Part shown: positions 55,013-64,000 of the stretch, one piece after another
Layout: each line of letters begins with the position of its first letter
Position numbering within the stretch: position 1 is the stretch's first letter
Source: Symbiodinium natans
Lineage: Eukaryota; Sar; Dinophyceae; Suessiales; Symbiodiniaceae
NCBI GenBank assembly: GCA_905221605.1
Contig: CAJNDS010000258.1
Location: 276,001 to 340,000 of the forward strand
Length of the DNA: 64,000 nucleotides
Direction of reading: 5' to 3'
Made by a program: the position numbers and the translations under genes
Notes under the pieces: generated by a model
The model's input: only the letters and a program-made list of their open reading frames with translations
The model's database searches: none
What the model was told of the DNA's origin: nothing

Positions 55013-56240
55013 TCACTTCATCGCCTTCATCGCCTTCATCGCCTTGGGGGGCACTTGATGTACACGCGTGTGTTAACAGCGGAATGCGGCTCCCTCCTCG
55101 CAATTCCGTAGCTGCACGCTGTCTACTAAAGTCTAAGCCAGACTGAATGAGGCATTGAAGATGAGCTTGCTTCATGGGCGCTTCATCGACGGGTCTGCAA
55201 AGCTCTTCGACTCTTCAACAACTGTGGGCGCCTGCCTTCATCGCCTTCATGGCTTTCATCGCCTAAGAGTTTTTGACTCATGGTGCTGAGCCCAAGCTGG
55301 CATGATGAAAGCAAGCTTTAAGTAGCAACACCGTGCGGCACAGGACGAGATCGATGAGTGTCATGACTCAGACGGCACGAGAATGCGCAGCGCATGCTCG
55401 AGCTGAGGCCTTCATCGCTTTCATGGCCTTCATCGCCTGCCACCCAGGCTTTCACAGAAGGGCAAGCCTCGTAACCAAAGGTAGTTTATGAAATTATGAA
55501 ACCAGACTTGAGAGAAATGTCCATGGCCACCAATCCCGTCAAAACGGCCCCCAGGAAGAAAGAACCATCGGCTTCCGACGGCTGGCCTTCATTGACTTCA
55601 TGCTCTTCATCGCCGGGGCATCCTCGTCATCCGCCTTCTTCATTGCCTGTGCGGAAACGGCATCGATCGAACCACAGCTCTTGCCAAAAGAAGTTGCGCA
55701 GCTGAATCCACTCGACGGCTGGGAACATCCGATGGAACTTGCCCACTAGCCCCCGCCCTGACGCAAAGCAAACCGTTGAGAACAGAGCAGGCGGCTCGAC
55801 TGCCTTCATGGCTTTCATGGCTTTCATCGCTTTCATCGCCTGCGAGTGAGCCGAGGAGAGCGGTAAAAGCTCGAAGCGTGTGGAGTTAGTTGGCTTCGCG
55901 AGGCTTAGGTTGCCGAGGTCATCCGGAGATCTTCGCAACACGCCACTAGCAGACTATCTCAAGGCCACAGAGACTTGCACAACTAGGGCTCCTTCTGGTC
56001 CTTTCCCGGGGCTACTCACTCAATCGAAGAAGGAGCAAAAGCATTCGGCCTTCATGGCTTTCATAGCCTTCATGGCCTGCAGATGATGAACTATGACGGG
56101 CCCTCAGACACTTCTACCACTGGCTATACTGAAGCTCCCCTGTGCAGACTGGTTCCCAGCTAGTGAATCTATAGCGTCACTGTGGTGTCCCAGGTTGCCT
56201 TCATGGCCTTCATGGCTTTCATCGCCTTCATGGGAGCCAT
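55013..56240 (-). CDS. (AMK)n basic protein gene, copy 14 (subfamily B)
   Basis: Exons 56199-56240, 56049-56075, 55804-55839, 55587-55646, 55410-55436, 55236-55262 and 55013-55042; 249 nt, 82 residues. Compared with the main array, exon 1 gains 9 nt, exon 3 is 36 nt, exon 4 is 60 nt with linker KKADDEDAPAMKSMKS, exon 5 loses 9 nt and exon 7 gains 9 nt; all changes keep frame. All introns start GC and end AG, including an unusual CCCCCAAG acceptor for the last exon. Intron sequences are unrelated to those of the main array. Confidence 0.72.
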
Positions 56241-56741
56241 GGCGAGTGCGGGAAGCGTTTGGAGGCGCAAGGAGGCGTGAGAGAACTGGAAAGGCGGCTG
56301 CGACCGACAATGTGGAGCCTGAGGCGAGTCTTCAAGCGTGCCAAAATGCCTCACCCCGGAATGAAAGCCAGAAAGCTTGAAACGGGAGTTCCCATGCACA
56401 TACCGCACCAGACCTCAAGTACGTCCGGCAGCCCTATCCGCGAAACTATCATGCCCCCTGAGCCTCCATAGCAACCCTGGACCCCTGCTTCTAACCATTT
56501 CTTACCTTTTAAGCTATGTTTTAGGCTGTGCACCCCCTCTGGAAACCTTGCGGGTCTGTGGGGGTGTGGGCAGACATGAGCCTTCAGTGTCTCAGCTGTT
56601 AGGTTTCGTCAACAAGGTGCACGTGTAACACAGTGTAACGTCCGTGCTTTTTTCTGTACAGGCAGAGGCCCTCCGGGGTGCTTTGGGAGTCAGGCCCTAG
56701 GGACCTGGCGAAACGCTTTGAACCGCGCGGGCCAAAACTGC

Positions 56742-57979
56742 TCACTTCATCGCCTTCATCGCCTTCATCGCCTTGGGGGGCACTTGATGTACACGCGTGT
56801 GTTAACAGCGGAATGCGGCTCCCTCCTCGCAATTCCGTAGCTGCACGCTGTCTACTAAAGTCTAAGCCAGACTGAATGAGGCATTGAAGATGAGCTTGCT
56901 TCATGGGCGCTTCATCGACGGGTCTGCAAAGCTCTTCGACTCTTCAACAACTGTGGGCGCCTGCCTTCATCGCCTTCATGGCTTTCATCGCCTAAGAGTT
57001 TTTGACTCATGGTGCTGAGCCCACGCTGGCATGATGAAAGCAAGCTTTAAGTAGCAACACCGTGCGGCACAGGACGAGATCGATGAGTGTCATGACTCAG
57101 ACGGCACGAGAATGCGCAGCGCATGCTCGAGCTGAGGCCTTCATCGCTTTCATGGCCTTCATCGCCTGCCACCCAGGCTTTCACAGAAGGGCAAGCCTCG
57201 TAACCAAAGGCAGTTTATGAAATTATGAAACCAGACTTGAGAGAAATGTCCATGGCCACCAATCCCGTCAAAAACGGCCCCCAGGAAGAAAGAACCATCG
57301 GCTTCCGACCGCTGGCCTTCATTGACTTCATGCTCTTCATCGCCGGGGCATCCTCGTCATCCGCCTTCTTCATTGCCTGTGCGGAAACGGCATCGATCGA
57401 ACCACAGCTCTTGCCAAAAGAAGCTGCGCAGCTGAATCCACTCGACGGCTGGGAACATCCGATGGAACTTGCCCACTAGCCCCCGCCCTGACGCAAAGCA
57501 AACCGTTGAGCACAGAGCAGGCGGCTCGACTGCCTTCATGGCTTTCATGGCTTTCATCGCCTGCGAGTGAGCCGAGGAGAGCGGTAAAAGCTCGAAGCGT
57601 GTGGAGTTAGTTGGCTGCGCGAGGCTTAGGTCGCCGAGGTCATCCGGAGATCTTCGCAACACGCCACTAGCAGACTATCTCAAGGCCACAGAGACTTGCA
57701 CAACTGCAGAAAATCTAGGGCTCCTGCTGGTCCTTTCCCGGGGCTACTCACTCAATCGAAGAAGGAGCAACAGGCAAAAGCATTCGGCCTTCATGGCTTT
57801 CATAGCCTTCATGGCCTGCAGATGATGAACTATGACGGGCCCTCAGACACTTCTACCACTGGCTATACTGAAGCTCCCCTGTGCAGACTGGTTCCCAGCT
57901 AGTGAATCTATAGCGTCACTGTGGTGTCCCAGGCTGCCTTCATGGCCTTCATGGCTTTCATCGCCTTCATGGGAGCCAT
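56742..57979 (-). CDS. (AMK)n basic protein gene, copy 15 (subfamily B)
   Basis: Exons 57938-57979, 57789-57815, 57534-57560, 57317-57376, 57139-57165, 56965-56991 and 56742-56771; 79 residues. It differs from copy 14 by loss of one AMK triplet in exon 3 (27 nt instead of 36) and by small intron indels. Confidence 0.72.
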
Positions 57980-58482
57980 GGCGAGTGCGGGAAGCGTTTG
58001 GAGGCGCGAGGAGGCGTGAGAGAACTGGAAAGGCGGCTGCGACCGACAATGTGGAGACTGAGGCGAGTCTTCAAGCGTGTCAATGCCTCACCCCGGAATG
58101 AAAGCCAGAAAGCTTGAAACGGGACTTCCCATGCACATACCGCACCAGACCTCAAACACGTCCAGCAGCCCTCTCCACGAAACTGTCATGCCCCTTAGCC
58201 TTAGCCTCCGTAGCAACCCTGGACCCCTGCTTCTAACCATTTCTTACCTTTTAAGCTATGTTTTAGGCTGTGCACCCCCTCTGAAATCCTTGCGGGTCTG
58301 TGGGGGCGTGGGCAGACATGAGCCTTCAGTGTCTCAGCTGCTAGGTTTCGGAAACAAGGTGCACATGTAACACAGTGTAACGTCCGTGTTTTTTTCTGTA
58401 CAGGCAGAGGCCCTCCGGGTGCTTTGGGAGTCAGGCCCTAGGGACCTGGCGAAACGCTTTGAACCGCACGGGCCAAAACTGC

Positions 58483-58521
58483 TCACTTCATCGCCTTCAT
58501 CGCCTTCATCGCCTTCATCGC
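58483..58521 (-). pseudogene. (AMK)n gene copy 16, terminal exon only
   Basis: A 39-nt terminal exon (four AMK triplets then TGA) with acceptor CTCTGCCCAG, the 3' UTR and its inverted repeat at 58430-58450. Similarity to copies 14 and 15 stops around 58560, where AT-richer unrelated DNA begins, so the rest of the gene is missing here. Confidence 0.75.
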
Positions 58522-58838
58522 CTGGGCAGAGGGAGTTGTTTTATACACGTGTGTTAAGATAAAATGTGGGCTCCAGCGTCGTGGTCACGCTGTCTACCAT
58601 ACGTCTACTTGGAATGCCCGGGTTTTGCTAACTAACTAGCTGGGTCTTCTTAAACTCGGCACGAGTTATCAAAACGTAGCAGGTGTTTTTTTTTAAAATG
58701 CTTTCAAGAGCTAAACACAACGCGCCATGGGGGCATGTAAAATTTGTGTATTAAATGCATTGCTCAAATTCTCCCCAAATGTTAATGACGACGATGCATC
58801 ATCTGATCTATCCTCGCCAGACATAACCAACACTGAAT

Positions 58839-59168
58839 TCAAACAAAGACATTTAAGGTATTTTGGTGTTCAACGAAAGCTAAGCATTCGGTAGCAGAAT
58901 AATATTCTTCGCGCAACGTGCTTGTTTCACGCTCTTTTTTGCCGCAAAGATCTTTTTGTCGACGATTCTCTTCACTCACGTCTGTTAACTCCTGCAACTG
59001 TTGTTCTAACTCCACTATCTGTGCTTGTTGTGTGAAAATGAAGTTTTTTGAGCTCTGTACAGTTGACTTTTGCTGGCAGGTGTCGCCTATGCTGCTTGCA
59101 TGACGACTGGCTGGCACAAATGGTCCTGGGTTCGAGGCAGGGTTGGCTGCTTTTGGGGCGATAAGCAA
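58839..59168 (-). CDS. Coiled-coil protein fragment
   Basis: The 109-codon frame ends with a heptad-like segment, AQIVELEQQLQELTDVSEEN followed by KKERETSTLREEYYSATE, then VEHQNTLNVFV and stop. The first 40 residues are less convincing and may be intron or spurious. No family is recognised. The surrounding 58.6-59.1 kb is richer in A+T than its neighbours. Confidence 0.4.
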   Translation of the reverse strand: MLIAPKAANPASNPGPFVPASRHASSIGDTCQQKSTVQSSKNFIFTQQAQIVELEQQLQELTDVSEENRRQKDLCGKKERETSTLREEYYSATECLAFVEHQNTLNVFV

Positions 59169-59299
59169 CGAGGCCAGCGGCTTGGCTGAGTGCCTTTTCG
59201 GCCGCTCGTGTCCAGATAGCCCACATGAAGGCTGGCGCGTTCCTAGCGCGGTTGTTGAGACTTGAAGATGGCTCTCCAGGCTTGATGGACGGACACCTT

Positions 59300-61692
59300 G
59301 TGCCTTGGTTGCGGGTTGTTCGGAATAACGCGCGGAGGCTGAATGCGCTGGTAAGTCATGTCATTGGGGGTGGACAGGCGAAGGCCTATATCGAAGTGGT
59401 TCACCAAGGGCAAAACTTCCGATAATCAGTTTCGCAGCTGCCTTTGACGAGAAAATACGTCGACCTTGCGGGCCAGCCCGGTGCATGGCAGGCGCCTGGG
59501 CCTGGGTGGCATCAGCAGCAGTGAGGTCGCCAGTACTGGCGAGAAGTGCGGCAGGCAAAATCACACTCCGTATGCACGCGAGGTTTGGCTTGCGAAAGGG
59601 GTGTTGAGTCCCATTGGTCGGGAGCACTGGCGGGCCTGGGCATGGTGGACCGAGGTCGCTAGCCTGTGAGCCGAGAATGGGGGCTTGGGCACAAAGGTGA
59701 AGGTAACATTGCCTGAGAACTGGGCAATCTCGGGCGTCTGGGCTGGAAGGCCTGCAAGATTGTCTGCAAGTCAAGCCGAAGATGAGGGGCCATGGCCGTG
59801 TCCAGGAGACCCTTAATACTTTTGGCATACAAATTGTTTGCGGCAGTGGGGCCATCAACATCCTAGCTTTCCTGAGCGGCGGGACTACCTATGGGCGCGG
59901 CCGGCCGGGGATTTTGTGCGATCGCGTCCAGTCGCGGCGTCTTCCTGACTCGCTTTCCATGGGCTTGGCTTCTGCTTCATGTGGCTCCACTGCCGTTCCG
60001 GCTCCTGGCATCACTTGAGCCCATGGGAGTTGGCAACTAAAAAGACAGCCGCTGCAGGGGGGGCAGTTGCTGCCCTGACAATCCATTTCTGGAAGCTGCC
60101 TCTGAACAGGAGCTTGGCTCGTTCAATTGTCAATATCTTCCCAGGGCAGGTCTGTGTTGGCAAGGCTTTTGAAGAGCTCTGCCGGGCTCCAGTCACGGGG
60201 CACCCCAGCAATTTCATAACTGTCACCCTGCACACACGCCTGGCCACAAACTTTGTTTTGGGGCAATGCCTGGTATTTGAGCTTTGCATGCTTGTAGTCA
60301 GCTGTCTTGAGACAGCCCCGGCAGTCATGCTGCGAGGGACAGCAGCAAGCGAATCACGCGAATCCCAAAGCGGAAGTGGCAAAGCCAACATTTCAGCGCG
60401 ATGGAGGCATCAGCGCCGCAAGCTGAACGGGAAGGAATGTGCCTCACAGCAGCTCAGCACCTGCGATGGATCCAACTTTGAAATGGACTGCAAGCCCGCA
60501 GCAGGAACGCTAGGGGGAGCAGCAAAGAATATAGGCTTGCAAATCTTTTCCAGGGCATCAAAACATGCAGGAGTGTCAAAGACATTTCGCCAACGCGCAC
60601 GCTTGGCCTTAAGCCCAGCGGAACCGCGCAGCCTGAGAGGTCATGTGTCGAGTTGGTGTCCCATGCTTCGCAGTGAGCACACGGATGTGGCTCTCACAGC
60701 TGAGAACAGAGCATGAATCGCGCACTGACGCGCGCCAAGTTTGGGTCGACATCAGCCGCGGCAACCCCGAACCGGCGGCAAATGCGTGACGTCGTAGGTT
60801 CGCTGTGCCTGGGCACCCACCTGAATATTTCGTGCGCTGGACCCTCGCTGGGCTGCGTGCGTCTTTCTTGATCTCTGGTCTTAGTGCTCCTGCGATGGTC
60901 CGGAGGGCGCCGCTGCCTAGGAAGCCCAAGATGAAAACGGGCGACGCCAAAAGCGACTTTTTCGGGGATGTCCCAGTTGAAGGCCCCGCTGGTGCTGAGG
61001 TTATGCTGTCTGTCAAAACTCATGCAAGTGACGCGGAGCGCAGGCCACGTGCCTCCGAGATCCCACGGGAAGGCGTGGCACTTGTTTGGTCTTTGGCAAG
61101 CAGGGTGCCATTGAGGACTTGCCGCGTGTCTTCCACATGAGCCTTTAACCCGCATGAACCGCGGCAAGCGCAGCGCGCAAGAAGCTGAGGCTCTGCGCAA
61201 AGACATCAAAAGACGCTTTGAATCTCAGCCTGGATGGCCCTGACATCATCTTCGCTGGTCTGAGCAAAGCCCGTGGCCCACATAACACACGGGAGCACCA
61301 GGGATCTTAACACCGGGATGTTGGCATGGCTGTGCACTTGGGACCACTCAAGGAGCTGTAGGGGAAGCAGGGCTCGTCGGAGAGAAAACCTCATTCAGGA
61401 ACCCTGGTCCGCAAAGTCCAACTGAATCCCCGTGAACTGCAAGTCCGCACGCAACACACTACACCAGCGATTGCAACCACGATCGTAGAGCGAGACTGCC
61501 AGGCACCCCTATTGTCACTCTGTGGTGCGGCTGTGTGCGCGTGTGTGTGACACAAAGTCTGGAAGAAAGGACCCGTATCTTGCAGCTCGGTTTCTCGCCC
61601 TTGCATCGAGCTTGAAACTGAGCCGTACTGTAATGCAGCCCAGTCAGCCACGTCACTTCGCACAAAGTACTCGATGCCGCTGACCGCTGACT
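59300..61692 (-). mobile_element. Decayed LINE region, same orientation as the intact LINE
   Basis: 60320-60640 matches the reverse transcriptase N-terminal region of the intact LINE (about 8520-8880), with frameshifts and gaps; shared peptides include ALPLPLWDS and VFDTPACFDALEKI. 61440-61692 matches the 5' leader of the intact LINE (about 14190-14430). Between them a frame at 61206-61394 (NIPVLRSLVLPCVMWATGFA) resembles the thumb region of another LINE reverse transcriptase. The middle 5 kb of the parent, including USP and endonuclease, is absent. 59300-60300 is assigned only by position and may be unrelated. Confidence 0.6.
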
Positions 61693-61972
61693 TGTTAGCC
61701 AAGTTAATTCATGTAGGTAGCTAACAAGACAATCTTGTAAACAAGTCCTGTCAAGAGTTATAGGAATTTAAGACCCTGTTAGCACTTTCTTGACTATACT
61801 AGTAACTTGGTTTCGACTCATGACGTAGTAACTCACTAGTTTATAAGGCACCAAGCAGTTAGCAAAACCCGGGAATTCCAAGTACTAGATCGAGCATTGA
61901 AGATGAGCTTGCTTCATGGACGCTTCACCGATGGGTCCGCAAAGCTCTTCAACAGTAGGAGTAGGGGCTTGC

Positions 61973-62927
61973 CTTCATCGCCTTCATGGCTTTCATCGCC
62001 TGAGAGTACCATACATGGCTCTGAGCCCGCGCCGACATGAGGAAAACAAGAAGCAACACCGTGTGGCGCAGGCACAGAACGAAATGGATGAAGATGAATC
62101 TCACAGTTCAATCGGCACGCGACCTTCATCGCTTTCATGGCCTTCATCGCCTGCCACTTAAAATTTCACAGAAGGGCAAGCATCGTAACCAAAGTTAGTT
62201 TATGGGCTTTATGGGCACTTTGGCGATGCAAGGGGAGAAAGGCTGCAGTCAGGAGGACGCCACGTGGAGAGGAAACCCATTGGAGAGAAGTGTCCATCGC
62301 CGCGCTCCCCCCCAAAATCGCCCATCCGATGACAGAACCATCGGCTTCCGACGGCTGGCGCCTTCATTGACTTCATGCTCTTCATTGCCGGGGCATCCTC
62401 GTCATCCGCCTTCTTCATTGCCTGCGGAAACAATGCAGGCAAACATGTGACACTTGCGAAAATATTTGCCACGTACGCTCTGCTCAGTTCTGTCAAAGTG
62501 GTGGGAGGATGCAAGTAGGCCATCCAGCCCAAATACTTGCCTTCATAGCTTTCATCGCCTTCATGGCCTGTCAAGCAGAATCCGGGGTTCTTGTGTTGCC
62601 GCAGTGTGGAGCCACAGTACAAACATTCTCTCTTTAGACTAACAGAGTTTGTAGTTCAGTGATGGGTGGGTTCTGTTCGTCATTTTCGGCTGCCTGCGGG
62701 CACACTGAGTGCAGCCGGGTCTTTCTTTTCACTACTGTATGCACCAGCAAAGTGCGAGTCATTGAATGCCGCCTTCATGGCCTTCATGGCTTTCATGGCC
62801 TTCATAGCCTGCCCAGTGCAGCTGGCGAAACACCCTTGAACTTAAAGAACAAACCCACGGATATTGAGGACACTTTCAGGACTCAGGACATTGACAGCAG
62901 TGCCTTCATTGCCTTCATGGGAGCCAT
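61973..62927 (-). CDS. (AMK)n gene copy 17, diverged, terminal exon missing
   Basis: Exons 62904-62927 (MAPMKAMK), 62773-62808, 62541-62567, 62362-62421, 62124-62150 and 61973-61999. Exon 4 keeps the acidic linker (KKADDEDAPAMKSMKS). Exon 1 is 9 nt shorter and exon 2 is 9 nt longer than in the main array. The donor after exon 5 is GT (AAG|GTCGCG), the only GT donor seen in the family; the others are GC. No seventh exon is found; reading through the last donor gives ASPYSYC and a stop. Introns differ from both other subfamilies except for blocks shared with copies 14-15 near exons 5 and 6. Confidence 0.6.
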
Positions 62928-64000
62928 GACGAGAGTTGCGGCCGGGCTTTTGGAAGCGAAGCGCTGTAGAGCAGAAGGTGGCTGCAGCCAAAATACTCCG
63001 GGGGAGCGCGCGGAGCCCCAAAAGCAGAGCAGATCCGATAGCCCGAGGAGAAAAACTTGTTTATGCCCGCTACTCGACTCCGAACCCCCACCCTCACCTC
63101 ACTCTCTGCATGCCTGGGCTTGCTCGGCTGCCCTCGAACAAAAGGGGGGGGGGGGGGGTTCTCCCACGTCTGCAGTAAACAACACACACACCCCTTTTTT
63201 TGTGGCTCGGCTGGCACGCTGAGGTTCGGCCATGAACCCTGAAACCCTCGAACGTACTGAACTCTATAGCTTTCACCCAAAACTGCGAACAGCACACCCC
63301 CCCTCAAACAAAAACCTTGAAACCCCTACTACGCTGGCCCTACTTCTGCCTACTTCTGCCCAAACTCGCGCCGGTCGAAGTCGCGCGTCTGGGCAACCGG
63401 AAACCATCCTTGGTTGCTGGGCTGGTCGAACTGGTAGCCGAAGTAGTAGTCTTCCTCCCGGGCGGCTTCTTAGGTTGCTTGGATCCATTTCCGATTCTTT
63501 TTCCGGGTTGCAGCGGCCTCTGCCCCAAATGCTGTTGTGCGCACCCAACGCGACAAAGGAAGAGCGAGCATGGAACACCAAACCTCTACCGCAGAGTTCA
63601 AACCCCGTGTTCGACGGCTCTTGCCCAGAAAGGCAGATGGCTGTACCTGCGGGGTGTGCATCGTTAGCCTATAGTCCACCTAATCGCCGTACAGGGCACG
63701 GATCGCTTGCGAACCCCCCAATCCATGACAACACCATGGAAGCGACCAGAGCTCGCATTCCCTAATGGATCCTAATGGCCTGGAGGTGCGTGGCGACAAC
63801 GAGGGCGCCATTCTGCACGGACAGGTAGCCGATCTGGAGTCGCGCTTTGGGACATTTTGCGAGTGGGTTTTCAAGGAGCTTAGAGGATAGTGGAGGATGG
63901 CGACGGGTCGGGCTCTAAGTACCGCCACAGAGGTATACAAACGCCGTCCTCGACCCCGCCCATGGCAGGAACTCTTGTTGTAGGTGAGGCCACGACTCTC
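62928..64000. other. Right flank, no supportable gene
   Basis: A run of about 15 G lies at 63146-63161. Short frames on both strands lack recognisable domains. No islands of the AMK type occur after 62927. Confidence 0.5.

Larger units (their letters stand above)
54600..58560. repeat. Diverged (AMK)n gene array, two units plus a remnant
   Basis: Blocks such as ACAGTGTAACGTCCGTG recur at 54899, 56628 and about 58371, giving a direct repeat of about 1.73 kb. The units are nearly identical to each other. They match the main array only in the exon islands, about 60 bp of 5' UTR and about 90 bp of 3' UTR. Confidence 0.93.

Noticed and set aside
56318-56352. A possible relict of the dinoflagellate spliced leader (GGCATTTTGGCACG on the minus strand)
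   Set aside because: Only nine contiguous bases agree with the remembered leader, the position is not next to an acceptor, and copies 15 and 17 lack it.

Overview
The window looks like nuclear DNA of a dinoflagellate. The evidence is: tandemly repeated gene copies; nearly all supportable genes on one strand (minus); many small exons joined by GC-AG as well as GT-AG introns whose junctions read AG|GC...AG|G; many interstitial TTTAGGG-type repeats; and a Lys/Ala/Met-rich basic protein family. No bacterial operon, rRNA, tRNA or CRISPR array was seen. All gene models are read by eye from the sequence. No transcript or database was available.

Layout. At 1.0-2.2 kb there is a three-exon minus-strand gene ending in a SAM domain. 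From about 2.37 to 33.8 kb runs a head-to-tail array of 13 units of 1.7-1.86 kb. Each unit holds seven small islands made of Ala-Met-Lys codons on the minus strand. The first island starts with ATG, the last ends with TGA, and all are in phase, so I interpret each unit as one copy of a seven-exon gene for a 77-80 residue (AMK)n protein. Copy 3 is split inside its sixth exon by a full-length, 8.1 kb APE-type LINE (6317-14435) flanked by a 22-bp target-site duplication. The LINE carries an unusual ubiquitin-specific-protease-like (USP, C19) domain upstream of its endonuclease, and its long frame is continuous with the host exon.

From 33.8 to 54.6 kb the DNA is gene-poor and rich in microsatellites, G-runs and telomere-like repeats. 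Scattered through it are minus-strand exons of a sulfotransferase-type gene (50.45 down to 42.4 kb; PAPS-binding motif, KE motif, 3'-phosphate motif and C-terminal FLGL region all visible) and a few unassigned exon-like segments. From 54.6 to 58.5 kb lie two complete copies and one terminal exon of a diverged (AMK)n gene subfamily. A further copy lies at 62.0-62.9 kb. Between them sits a decayed LINE region (59.4-61.7 kb).

The main result is the (AMK)n gene family. Between subfamilies the islands and the two short flanking UTR blocks are conserved while the introns have no visible similarity, and exon lengths differ only by whole codons. This argues that the islands are translated exons and not minisatellites. 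The second is a LINE that encodes a deubiquitinase-like domain.
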